DNA from: an uncultured Actinomycetes bacterium
GTDB taxonomy: Bacteria > Actinomycetota > Acidimicrobiia > Acidimicrobiales > Microtrichaceae
NCBI GenBank assembly: GCA_903953195.1
Contig: CAJBIS010000421.1
Coordinates: forward strand, 1 to 17,208
Reading direction: 5' to 3'
Length of the DNA stretch: 17,208 nucleotides
Shown here: positions 6,830 to 13,752 of the stretch, piece by piece
Numbering within the stretch: the stretch's first letter is position 1
Layout: every line of letters starts with the position of its first letter
Translations under genes and position numbers: made by a program
The notes under the pieces: model-generated
What the model was told of the DNA's origin: nothing
Seen by the model: only the letters and a program-made list of their open reading frames with translations
Databases searched by the model: none

Positions 6830-7671
6830 GTTCGAGACCACCGCGGCGCCCGGCGCGTCGTGACCAGCGACGCGGACCGCGTCGTGACGAGGGACGCGAT
6901 CCCGGCCGCATGACCGCACCCAAGGAACGCGGCCTGGGCGGGACCCAGGTCGAGGGGCGCCAGGCGGTGCGCGAACTGTTGCTCGCCGGCACGCGCCGCG
7001 CCTACGAGGTGCTGCTGTCCTCCGAAGTGGAACGCAAGGACATCGTCGAGGACATCGTGGACCTCGCCGGCGAGCTGCGCGTCACCGTCACCGAGGTGTC
7101 ACGGAACAAGCTCGACGCCGTGAGTCGCACTGACGCGCCGCAGGGCGTCGTGGCCCGGGCCGCCGAGTTGCCCGAGTCGTCGCTCGAGTCGCTGATGCGT
7201 TCGACGTCGGATGGTCCGCCGTTCCTGCTCGCGGTCGACGGGGTGACGGATCCGGGCAACCTGGGTGCGTTGTTGCGGATCGCCGAGTGCGCTGGTGTCA
7301 CCGGTGTCGTCCTGCCCCGTCACCGGGCCGTGCACGTGACCCCGACGGTCACGAAGGCCGCGGCCGGAGCCGTCGAGTACCTGCCGATGGCGCTCGTGGC
7401 CGGACTCCCGACCGCGATCGAGGCGATGAAGGAGGCGGGCGTCTGGGTCGTCGGCCTCGATGCCGGTGGTCCGACCCCGATCCACGACCTGACCGTGGCC
7501 GACTCGCCGGTGTGTCTCGTGCTCGGCGCCGAGGGCAAGGGGTTGTCGAAGCTCGTCCGGCAGCGGTGCGACGTCCTGGCATCGATCCCGCTCCACGGCC
7601 GACTCGCGTCGCTCAACGTCGCGAGCGCCGGAGCGATCGCGTGTTACGAGGTGGCGCGTCGACGGGTCTGA
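6826..7671 (+). CDS. rlmB: SpoU/TrmH-family 23S rRNA 2'-O-methyltransferase (RlmB type)
   Basis: The 281-residue product is a SPOUT-fold methyltransferase. An N-terminal tail of about 35 residues is very basic and Arg/Pro-rich. A substrate-binding domain follows (about 40-115: VEGRQAVRELL, then PQGVVARAAE). The knotted catalytic domain has motif 1 DPGNLGALLRIAECAG, motif 2 LVLGAEGKGLS and motif 3 IPLHGRLASLNVASAGA. RlmB methylates G2251 of E. coli 23S rRNA with S-adenosylmethionine; the target here is inferred from family and from its place after ispF, as in mycobacteria. The GTG start overlaps the ispF stop (GTGA) and is preceded by a good GAGGAG about 10 bases upstream. An internal ATG at 6910 would remove the basic tail and cannot be excluded. 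Confidence 0.9.
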   Translation: MSSRPPRRPARRDQRRGPRRDEGRDPGRMTAPKERGLGGTQVEGRQAVRELLLAGTRRAYEVLLSSEVERKDIVEDIVDLAGELRVTVTEVSRNKLDAVSRTDAPQGVVARAAELPESSLESLMRSTSDGPPFLLAVDGVTDPGNLGALLRIAECAGVTGVVLPRHRAVHVTPTVTKAAAGAVEYLPMALVAGLPTAIEAMKEAGVWVVGLDAGGPTPIHDLTVADSPVCLVLGAEGKGLSKLVRQRCDVLASIPLHGRLASLNVASAGAIACYEVARRRV

Positions 7672-7683
7672 CAGACTCGGCGC

Positions 7684-8430
7684 ATGACCCAGCCCATGGA
7701 TCGGAACACGCAGACGGCGTCGGCCACGGCCGCGGCGATCGGTTCGGTGGCATCGAACTTCATGCTCGACGCCGGCACGTACCAGGCCGCCGCCGAGGCC
7801 GGTTACGGCGGCATGGACTTCTACTTCGCCGGCCGGGCGGGCGTGCTGGGCGACGCGAGCGGTTCCGAGGTCAGTGACGCGGTGTGGCTGTTCGAGCCGG
7901 GTGCGGTCGCCGCAGCCTGGGCCGCGTCGGCCGCCGTCGAGTCCCGGGCGTCGTCGGCGCAGCGGTTCGCGAGCGCGGCAGCGGTGTGGGCGGACGCCCA
8001 CCTGGATCCGGATGCGCTGGACTACGACCGGCTGGCGGAGCTCGCAGGTGCGGTGGTGTCGGCCGCCGATGCCACCGGTGCGGCGCTGTTCGCCGGCTGG
8101 CGGGACCTGCCGGAGCCGGACGACGCCCGCGCGCTCGCGCTGCACCGGATGAACGCTCTGCGCGAGCTTCGCTTCGCGCGGCACCGAGACGCCCTGGTGG
8201 ATGCGGGCATCGAGCCGCTCGATGCCGTGATGGTGCGGAGCCCGTACATGGCGGGCATCTTCGGCTGGCCTGAGCCGCACCCCGATCCGGCTCAGGACGT
8301 TCGTGACCGCTGGACGCTCGCCGAGGCGGCGACCGATGAACGCTTCGGTCGTGACCTCGCAGTCCTCAGCGCCGACGAGCAGGCCGAGTTCGTGACCTTG
8401 TGCGACGCGCTCGTCGCCGCGGTGCGCTGA
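7684..8430 (+). CDS. Conserved actinobacterial protein of unknown function (SCO6745/SalK-like)
   Basis: The 248-residue, Ala-rich, mostly helical soluble protein shows no signal peptide or membrane helix. The segment FMLDAGTYQAAAEAGYGGMDFYFAGRAGVLGD, with WLFEPGAVAAAW after it, recalls a family seen in Streptomyces and mycobacteria under names such as SCO6745 or SalK-like. I make that link from memory, with modest confidence, and no function is established. A long middle region is helical (WADAHLDPDALDYDRLAELAGAVV), followed by LALHRMNALRELRFARH and RSPYMAGIFGWPEP. The ATG lies 12 bases after the rlmB stop. CAGACT six bases before it could be a weak leaderless -10 (first base C), or the gene may be read from the ispD operon. 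It is convergent with the DUF1501 gene. Confidence 0.65.
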   Translation: MTQPMDRNTQTASATAAAIGSVASNFMLDAGTYQAAAEAGYGGMDFYFAGRAGVLGDASGSEVSDAVWLFEPGAVAAAWAASAAVESRASSAQRFASAAAVWADAHLDPDALDYDRLAELAGAVVSAADATGAALFAGWRDLPEPDDARALALHRMNALRELRFARHRDALVDAGIEPLDAVMVRSPYMAGIFGWPEPHPDPAQDVRDRWTLAEAATDERFGRDLAVLSADEQAEFVTLCDALVAAVR

Positions 8431-8489
8431 GGCGCAGCGAACGGCTCGCCGCCGCCCGATCTGCCTCGCTCGATTCCCGCCGCTCGAAC

Positions 8490-9731
8490 TCAGCGGCAGA
8501 CGTTGACCCAACTGCTCGGTGACGAGTTGAACCCGGGGAACACCGTGCTCAGGTGACCGCTCGTCGCACCGAGCTGGCGTGACAGCACCTCGGACAACAC
8601 GGCTCGGTAGTCGACCGTGACGCGGAGGTCCTCGTCGACCAGCTGATTCGTGGCGAGGCCGGACCAGCCACCGACCACGCCGGGTCGTGCTCCGCCGCCG
8701 ATGACCAGCATCGGGAACGCGGTCCCGTGGTCGGCGCCGCCGGAGGAGTTCTCGCGTGCCCGACGGCCGAACTCGCTCATCACGACGATCGTCGTCGAGT
8801 CGAGCGCCGGCCCGATCAGATCGACGAACGCACCGATCGCCGAGTCGAGTTCGATCACCTGACTCGACATCGTGGCGGTGGGCTCATCGGGTGATCCCAT
8901 GCCGCTGTGCGTGTCCCACCCGTCCATGTCGACGTGCCCGAACTCGACCGGGAAGCCCGCCTGGATCAGTCGGGCCACCGGCCACAGCCCGCGGCCGGCC
9001 CGGGTGTTCGGCCATCCGGTCGGCAGTGCGGTGCTGCCGAGCGTGGCGAGCGAGTCGACGGTGTCGAGTGTCGGTTCGACCCACGACTGCAGGAGCGGGT
9101 GCACTTCGGGGCGGGCGAGCGAGTCGGCGGTGTTGGCCCGCACCTGCGCCCGCGTCGGCCCCCAGTCGAGCAGCGACAGGTTGCCGAGTGAGTACGCGAT
9201 CATCGACGGGTACCCCCGCAGCGACGCCGGCGCGGTGTTGCCGAAGCCGACGCTCCGCAGCACGTTGTCGCTGGGCGCCGACGTCGACTCGAGCCAGCGT
9301 CCGGCCCAGCCGGTCCCGAAGCCCTGACCGAACGATCCGGCCTCCATCATGGCCTGGGCGTCGAAGTGGCTGCGGTTGATGGTCGGCAGCCCCGCGGCTG
9401 GGACCACGGCCATCCGACCGGAGTTGTAGAGGGCCGAGAGCCGCGCCGCCTGTGGATGGAAGGCGAAGAACGAGTTGGCCGCCGGCCCGGCGAGCGCGCG
9501 TGCGGTGGCCGCCTGCACGCCGACGGTCGGTCGCGCCGTCCGGTAGGCCGGGTCGCCGAGCGGTGCGAAGAGCGAGATGCCGTCTGCGCCGCCCCGGAGG
9601 TAGATCACGACGAGCGACCGCCCGGCGTTCGGTGCGGCGGCGCTCGCGATCCCCGTGCGGGACAGCACGACGGTGGCGCCGGCGGCGGCCGCGGTGCCCG
9701 CGAGGAAGTGTCGGCGGGAGGTGGTGGTCAT
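8490..9731 (-). CDS. DUF1501 family Tat-exported protein
   Basis: The 413-residue product begins with a Tat signal, SRRHFLAG at residues 5-12, then an Ala-rich hydrophobic core and a probable cleavage site after IASA. The mature protein has the DUF1501 features (alkaline phosphatase/sulfatase-like fold). These are VVIYLRGGADGISLFAPL near the start, HVDMDGWDTHSGMG, and SEFGRRARENSSGGADHG near the end. An IGGGARPGVVGG block follows. DUF1501 proteins act outside the cytoplasm; their substrate is not known. The ATG overlaps the stop of the DUF1800 gene by 4 bp. An open frame continues upstream, but that part is a shadow of the DUF1800 gene; the Tat motif fixes the start at 9731. DUF1501 and DUF1800 genes are regularly paired in bacteria, so the two products probably work together. 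Confidence 0.9.
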   Translation of the reverse strand: MTTTSRRHFLAGTAAAAGATVVLSRTGIASAAAPNAGRSLVVIYLRGGADGISLFAPLGDPAYRTARPTVGVQAATARALAGPAANSFFAFHPQAARLSALYNSGRMAVVPAAGLPTINRSHFDAQAMMEAGSFGQGFGTGWAGRWLESTSAPSDNVLRSVGFGNTAPASLRGYPSMIAYSLGNLSLLDWGPTRAQVRANTADSLARPEVHPLLQSWVEPTLDTVDSLATLGSTALPTGWPNTRAGRGLWPVARLIQAGFPVEFGHVDMDGWDTHSGMGSPDEPTATMSSQVIELDSAIGAFVDLIGPALDSTTIVVMSEFGRRARENSSGGADHGTAFPMLVIGGGARPGVVGGWSGLATNQLVDEDLRVTVDYRAVLSEVLSRQLGATSGHLSTVFPGFNSSPSSWVNVCR

Positions 9732-11410
9732 CGGGTCTGGAACTCCACGGACTGCAGCAACTGTGTGAGCAGGCGCCGCATCGCCCACTCGTTGCCGGTC
9801 TGGGTGAGGGGCGAGCCGGCGGTGCGGTACAGCTCGGACAGCATGCGGTCCCGCGTCGTCGTCGACACCGTGACGCCGAGTCGCGCACACGCGGCGGCGA
9901 ACCACGCGCCGATGGTCGTGCCGGGCGTCCAGTTCCGGATCGCGGTCCAGTCGATCGGGAAACCCGGGATGTCGCCGGCACTGATCCACGTCGCCATGTT
10001 CCAGCGGCCGATCATCGAGCCCACACCGACCCATGCGCTGTCGCGGTCCGGATAGCCGTTCGGATCCGGCCACCAGTGCGGCACGTGGTTGAGCCCGTCG
10101 AGCGCCCCGATCATCGACCACTTCGCGTTCGTCGGATCCGCCGGACCCCAGGTGGTGCCCGCCACGGCGCGCAGCATGGCGGCGCCGAGCTCGAGCGGTC
10201 GGCGGATGCGCCGCTGCGCCGATGCCGCGAAGTCGTTCGAGGTGAGCAGCGAGCGCAACAGCGCCGTGATGGACGTGTCGGCGCTCAGGTAGGCCTCGGC
10301 TGCCGCGGTGACAACCGCGTCGTTCGCGGTGACGTGGTCGCCGATGAAGCGGATCGCCAGATGGTGAGCCAGACGACGGGCGGTTGCCGGGTGATGGGCG
10401 AGGTGGTCGATGAACGATCGGCCGGCGGCCTCGCCGGTCAGGGTGCCTCGCGACCATCCGAGCACCGTGCGGTTGGGGTCGGTGAACGGACCGAGCGAGT
10501 GGAGGGCTCCGTCGAACCGGTACGGACCGATCCACTGCCAGCTGACCATTTGTCGGGTCCAGCCGCTGAGCAGGTAGCTGACGGCGACGACGTCGTCGTC
10601 GGTGTAGCCACCGTCGACGCCGACGGTGTGCAGCTCCATGATCTCGCGGGCGAAGGTCTCGATCGGCACCCGACCGCCATCGGCCCGGCTCGAGGCCTGG
10701 TTGAGGTAGTTCATCATCGCCCCGGATCGGGCGACGGCGAGCAACAGGTCGGCGTACCGGCCGAAGGCGCCGGCCCGCAGGATCGTGTCGTACTCGCCGC
10801 TGCTGGACTGTGTCCGGTCGTGGTGGATGTCGACGCTGAAACGGTCCCAGAGGAACGCCACGGTGAGTTCGAAGAGCTGTCGTCGCGCGCACACGGCCCG
10901 GATCGTCGTGGTGGCGGGAAGCTCCGAGACGACCTCCCACACCGAACCGAGCGCCTCGTTCTCGAGCGCGGTGTTCCGGGTTCGCGGGTAGGCGGCGCGC
11001 AGTTGCGTGTCGAGCGCGGCGTCCGCGGACGCGGGCATCGTGAGCTGCGTCTCGATCCATGCTGCCGGTCCGAGCGCGTTGATCTCGGCGAGCAGTTCGG
11101 GGGTCGGCCCGTACGTGAGGCGCCGGGCCACGTGGTCGGCCGTCAGTGCGGTGGGTGGTGCGCTCGGCGCCCCGGGAAGTGTCGTCGTCGGACCCGGCAC
11201 CGTCGTGCTCGTGGTGGTGGTGGACGTGGTGGTCGTCGACGTGGTGCTGGTCGTGCTGGTCGTCGTCGTACCGCGGCGCGCTGCCGGTCGACGGACTGGA
11301 TCAGCGGCTCGGTTGCAGGCGGTGGCGGCGACGGCGAGTCCGCCGAGCAGCAGGCCGCGACGGGTGTTGCTCGCAGCGGTGGTGCTCGGGGTGTCGACGT
11401 CGTTCGGCAA
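9728..11410 (-). CDS. DUF1800 family exported protein with Thr/Ser-rich stalk
   Basis: The 560-residue product starts at TTG, with GAGAGG 7 bases upstream. An N-terminal twin-arginine TRRGLLLGG and hydrophobic stretch end in AATAC, an imperfect lipobox with Cys32, so it may be a Tat-exported lipoprotein. Residues 48-70 are almost only Thr with regularly spaced Ser, followed by a Pro/Thr linker to about 87. This looks like a flexible, possibly glycosylated stalk. The rest is the DUF1800 domain, opening with TADHVARRLTYGPTPELL and containing FAREIMELHTVGVDGGYTDDDV, WSRGTLTGEA and RRPLELGAAMLRA. No catalytic motif is assigned in this family. It precedes and overlaps the DUF1501 gene. The upstream SDR gene, same strand, ends 75 bases away; whether they share a transcript is unclear. 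Confidence 0.88.
   Translation of the reverse strand: MPNDVDTPSTTAASNTRRGLLLGGLAVAATACNRAADPVRRPAARRGTTTTSTTSTTSTTTTSTTTTSTTVPGPTTTLPGAPSAPPTALTADHVARRLTYGPTPELLAEINALGPAAWIETQLTMPASADAALDTQLRAAYPRTRNTALENEALGSVWEVVSELPATTTIRAVCARRQLFELTVAFLWDRFSVDIHHDRTQSSSGEYDTILRAGAFGRYADLLLAVARSGAMMNYLNQASSRADGGRVPIETFAREIMELHTVGVDGGYTDDDVVAVSYLLSGWTRQMVSWQWIGPYRFDGALHSLGPFTDPNRTVLGWSRGTLTGEAAGRSFIDHLAHHPATARRLAHHLAIRFIGDHVTANDAVVTAAAEAYLSADTSITALLRSLLTSNDFAASAQRRIRRPLELGAAMLRAVAGTTWGPADPTNAKWSMIGALDGLNHVPHWWPDPNGYPDRDSAWVGVGSMIGRWNMATWISAGDIPGFPIDWTAIRNWTPGTTIGAWFAAACARLGVTVSTTTRDRMLSELYRTAGSPLTQTGNEWAMRRLLTQLLQSVEFQTR
11201..11269 (-). repeat. Low-complexity codon tract for the Thr/Ser stalk of the DUF1800 protein
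   Basis: About 23 codons, nearly all ACN for Thr and AGC/TCC-type for Ser, make a quasi-tandem repeat (TTTTS-TTS-TTS-TTTTS units). The period of 3-5 codons makes copy-number change by slippage plausible. On the plus strand the tract reads as a Val/Leu-rich open frame, which I consider an artefact. Confidence 0.7.
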
Positions 11411-11485
11411 CGGCCGGCCTCTCGTTCCGCCCGGTCGTCCCGGGTCGGATGGAGGTATCGGCAGCGCCGCAGTCGAACTTGACCG

Positions 11486-12388
11486 CTAGAGGCCGATCCG
11501 GTGACTGGGCGGGAGTTCGCCCCGGGCGATGGCGTCCGCCCGGTCGTGCAGCAGGCCACCGGTGGTGTCGAGATCGCGGGCGATGATGAACCGTCGGGCG
11601 AGCGCCCCGTCGACGGCGAACGCGCCGAGTTCGTCGATGTCGGCGATGGCCGGGGTCGATCCCGTCGCGGTGGCGACGCGTTCGACGAGCTGGTCGAACG
11701 TCATGCTGGTCCGGCCGGTGCCCTCGCCCTGACGTTGCAGGTGGTCGTGGCGGTTCCGGGCCGCCGTGTACAGCCCGGTGTCCATGAGTCCGCCCGACGG
11801 GTAGAACACCGACGCCCGGACCGGTGCGCCCTGGCGCAGCAGGTTGAGTTGCAGCGCCTCGGTGAAGCAACTGACGGCGGCCTTGGAGGCGGCGTACACC
11901 GAGGCGGTCGCGACCGGCGCGAATCCACCGTCGCCGGACGACGTGACGATGATCTGGGCCGGCTCGCCCCGTTCGATCATCCTCGGCACGAACTCCGACA
12001 CGCCGATGCCGACCCCGAAGACGTTGACGCCGAAGCACCAGCGCCAGTCGTTGGGCTCCTGCTGCCAGGGCAGGCCACCGCCGCCGGAGGTGACCCCGGC
12101 GTTCAGGAAGAGGAGGTCGCAGCCGCCGAACGCGGCCTCGGTCGCATCGGCGAGGGCTCGCACGGATGCCTCGTCCATCACGTCGGTCACCACGCCGAGC
12201 AGGCGGTCGCCGGCATCGAGCTCGGCGGACGTCCGGTTGATGGCGGCCGTTTCGATGTCGGCGATCACGACGTTGGCCCCGCGCGCGAGCAGGGAGTCGA
12301 CGATGGCCCGTCCGATGCCGCTCGCGCCACCCGTGACGACGGCGGTACGGCCGGCCGGGTCGATGGGAGGCAGGTCGCCGTCGGTCAT
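11486..12388 (-). CDS. Short-chain dehydrogenase/reductase (SDR)
   Basis: This 300-residue classical SDR is a cytosolic NAD(P)-dependent oxidoreductase. It has the cofactor motif TGGASGIG (19-26), Asp44 at the end of the second strand (IADIE), which favours NAD(H), NAG at 96-98, Asn122 and Ser150/Ser151 (VTSSG). The catalytic Tyr165-x3-Lys169 is in YAASK. The protein has a longer C-terminal part than minimal SDRs, with RRFIIARDLDTT near the end. The ATG overlaps the amidohydrolase stop by 4 bp, so the two are coupled. An open frame extends farther upstream but only shadows the amidohydrolase gene. The substrate is unknown. The position suggests it oxidises or reduces an intermediate of the TetR-governed cluster. 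Confidence 0.92.
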   Translation of the reverse strand: MTDGDLPPIDPAGRTAVVTGGASGIGRAIVDSLLARGANVVIADIETAAINRTSAELDAGDRLLGVVTDVMDEASVRALADATEAAFGGCDLLFLNAGVTSGGGGLPWQQEPNDWRWCFGVNVFGVGIGVSEFVPRMIERGEPAQIIVTSSGDGGFAPVATASVYAASKAAVSCFTEALQLNLLRQGAPVRASVFYPSGGLMDTGLYTAARNRHDHLQRQGEGTGRTSMTFDQLVERVATATGSTPAIADIDELGAFAVDGALARRFIIARDLDTTGGLLHDRADAIARGELPPSHRIGL

Positions 12389-13671
12389 GACGGCCACGCC
12401 ATGCCGTAGTCGTCGAACCACCAGCGCGCCGTGCGGATCGCGTCCTCCGGGGTGCGCAGTGCCGGGTCCTGGTGGAGCTGTTCGGGTGTCGGGCCGACGC
12501 GGCCGGCGATCTCCTGCAACGCCGACAGGTCGAGGTCGTAGCACTCGACCGCGTTGAGCCCCAGGATCAGACGGGTGTCCTCGATCGACACCTCCTGGAA
12601 GTCGGACTCGAGACGGGCCCGAGTGTGCGGCCACGAACCCTCGGGGTGCGGGTAGTCGGTGCCCCACATGAGTGCATCGACGCCGTTGCGGTGCCGGCGG
12701 CGGATCTCCTCGGGGCTCATGGTGGAGGCGCCGATGAACACGTTGGTGCCGAAGTACTCCGACGGCAGCCGCTGGATCAGCCCCTTGGTGCGGGAGTTCA
12801 GCTTCTTCACCTTGAAGTTGGCGCCGAAGGTCGTGTCGGCCTTCCACAGGAGGTCGCCGACCCAGTACGAGCCGCACTCGACGACGGCGTACTTGAGCCC
12901 GGGGAACGCGTCGAACTTCCCGGAGAGCAGCAGCTGCCACAGCGCCCGGTGGGTCCAGAAGGGAACCTCGAGCACGAACTGCGCGATGTTCTCGTTGTAG
13001 CTGTCCCAGTCGCCCTCACCGGAGTGGGTGTGCACGACCAGACCGGCTTCGGCGCACGCGGCCCAGACGGGGTCGTACTGCGGGTGTCCGTACGACGGAT
13101 GCCCGTGCCACATCGTCGGGATCATGATCCCCTTGATGCCGGGCTTGCCGGCGAGCGACTCGATCTCGCGCACCGACTCCTCGACGTCGTGCACGATCGG
13201 GACGAGCGCGACGCCGGCCCGCCGCGCCGGGTTCGTGGCGCAGAAGTCGACGAGCCACCGGTTGTGGGCGCGCGCACCGGCGAACGCCAGTTGCGGGTCC
13301 GTGATCTGTCCGGCGGCGAGCCCGGCCCCGAACGGCGGGGACTCCTGACCGGTGACCGAGTCGCCGTCGGCGAAGATGACCTCGCCGGCGATGCCGTCGG
13401 CGTCGAGTTCCTTGTCGCGGATCTCGGGGTCGTAGGCGCCACGCAGCCCCTCGGCGTTCTCGCCCTCCCACGTGGCGACGTACTCGCCGTTGATCTCCTC
13501 GACGAGGCGGCGATGGTTGTGGCGTTCGACGACCCACTCGTCGAACTGCGGGAGGAACTGCGGGTCGAGGTAGTCGCGGTACTCCTCGACCTGGAGGCCG
13601 GCGTGGGTGTCGGAGGACACGATCACGTACGGGTCGTTGCTGGTGTCGACGCCCTCGAGTGGGTTCGCCAT
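12385..13671 (-). CDS. Amidohydrolase-2 family protein (TIM-barrel hydrolase or decarboxylase)
   Basis: The 428-residue product belongs to the amidohydrolase-2 group, which includes ACMSD-type decarboxylases and hydratases such as LigJ. It starts with VSSDTHAGL: the first metal motif is Asp21-x-His23 in place of the classical HxH. A second motif is VVHTHSGEG in the middle, and the late conserved Asp is in GTDYPHPEG. The conserved WHGHPSYGHPQYDPVW segment is typical of a subgroup common in mycobacteria and marine actinobacteria. The ATG is preceded by AGGAG at 6 bases. The upstream open frame is a shadow of the TetR gene. It is transcribed divergently from tetR across a strong palindrome and overlaps the SDR gene. 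Whether it decarboxylates or hydrolyses is not readable; the family has both. Confidence 0.87.
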   Translation of the reverse strand: MANPLEGVDTSNDPYVIVSSDTHAGLQVEEYRDYLDPQFLPQFDEWVVERHNHRRLVEEINGEYVATWEGENAEGLRGAYDPEIRDKELDADGIAGEVIFADGDSVTGQESPPFGAGLAAGQITDPQLAFAGARAHNRWLVDFCATNPARRAGVALVPIVHDVEESVREIESLAGKPGIKGIMIPTMWHGHPSYGHPQYDPVWAACAEAGLVVHTHSGEGDWDSYNENIAQFVLEVPFWTHRALWQLLLSGKFDAFPGLKYAVVECGSYWVGDLLWKADTTFGANFKVKKLNSRTKGLIQRLPSEYFGTNVFIGASTMSPEEIRRRHRNGVDALMWGTDYPHPEGSWPHTRARLESDFQEVSIEDTRLILGLNAVECYDLDLSALQEIAGRVGPTPEQLHQDPALRTPEDAIRTARWWFDDYGMAWPS

Positions 13672-13694
13672 GGCGGTCTCCTGCGTGATGGGGC

Positions 13695-13713
13695 GACCGG
13701 AGCGCTTCCGGTC
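13695..13713 (-). promoter_or_regulatory. Short inverted repeat in the amidohydrolase leader
   Basis: GACCGGA (13695-13701) and TCCGGTC (13707-13713) form a perfect 7-bp inverted repeat with a 5-base spacer, 24-42 bases upstream of the amidohydrolase ATG. It touches the large palindrome at base 13713. It could be an mRNA hairpin in the 5' leader or a second protein-binding site. Confidence 0.4.
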
Positions 13714-13737
13714 ACTCTTGAACACTGTGCAAGAGTG
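13713..13737 (+). promoter_or_regulatory. Probable TetR operator: 25-bp palindrome
   Basis: The arms CACTCTTGAACA (13713-13724) and TGTGCAAGAGTG (13726-13737) are inverted repeats around base 13725, matching at 11 of 12 positions. A second palindrome, AACACT/AGTGTT (13721-13739), overlaps it. The site covers the -35 and most of the spacer of the tetR promoter. It lies in the 81-base gap between the divergent amidohydrolase and tetR genes. Binding there would block tetR and probably the amidohydrolase promoter. Confidence 0.75.
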
Positions 13738-13746
13738 TTGCATACT
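13718..13746 (+). promoter_or_regulatory. tetR promoter, -35 TTGAAC and -10 CATACT
   Basis: TTGAAC (13718-13723), a 17-base spacer and CATACT (13741-13746) make a good sigma-70-type promoter. Six bases then separate the -10 from the GTG of tetR, so the mRNA is likely leaderless. The -35 is inside the palindromic operator, as expected for autorepression. Confidence 0.65.
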
Positions 13747-13752
13747 CGTCGG

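Noticed and set aside
7672..7677. CAGACT as a leaderless -10 for the unassigned gene at 7684
   Set aside because: The spacing of six bases fits, but the first base deviates and no -35 exists. Read-through from rlmB explains expression equally well, so it is not listed as a promoter.
8479..8497. GCCGCT-N7-AGCGGC inverted repeat at the end of the DUF1501 gene as a terminator
   Set aside because: The stem is only 6 bp, overlaps the stop codon and has no T-run on either strand. In DNA of this GC content such stems are frequent by chance.
8490..11060. An 856-codon open frame on the minus strand ending with the DUF1501 protein
   Set aside because: The part upstream of 9731 is Arg/Pro-rich and lies out of frame within the DUF1800 gene. 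The Tat signal at 9731 marks the true start, so this is not a fusion protein.
9452..11482. A 676-codon plus-strand open frame across the DUF1800 and DUF1501 genes
   Set aside because: It is antisense, very Arg/Gly-rich and without motifs, as expected in high-GC DNA when the opposite strand codes.
11007..11489. A Val/Leu-rich plus-strand frame that looks like a membrane protein
   Set aside because: The hydrophobic run is the reverse complement of the Thr/Ser stalk codons of the DUF1800 gene. The sense-strand reading gives a complete family protein.
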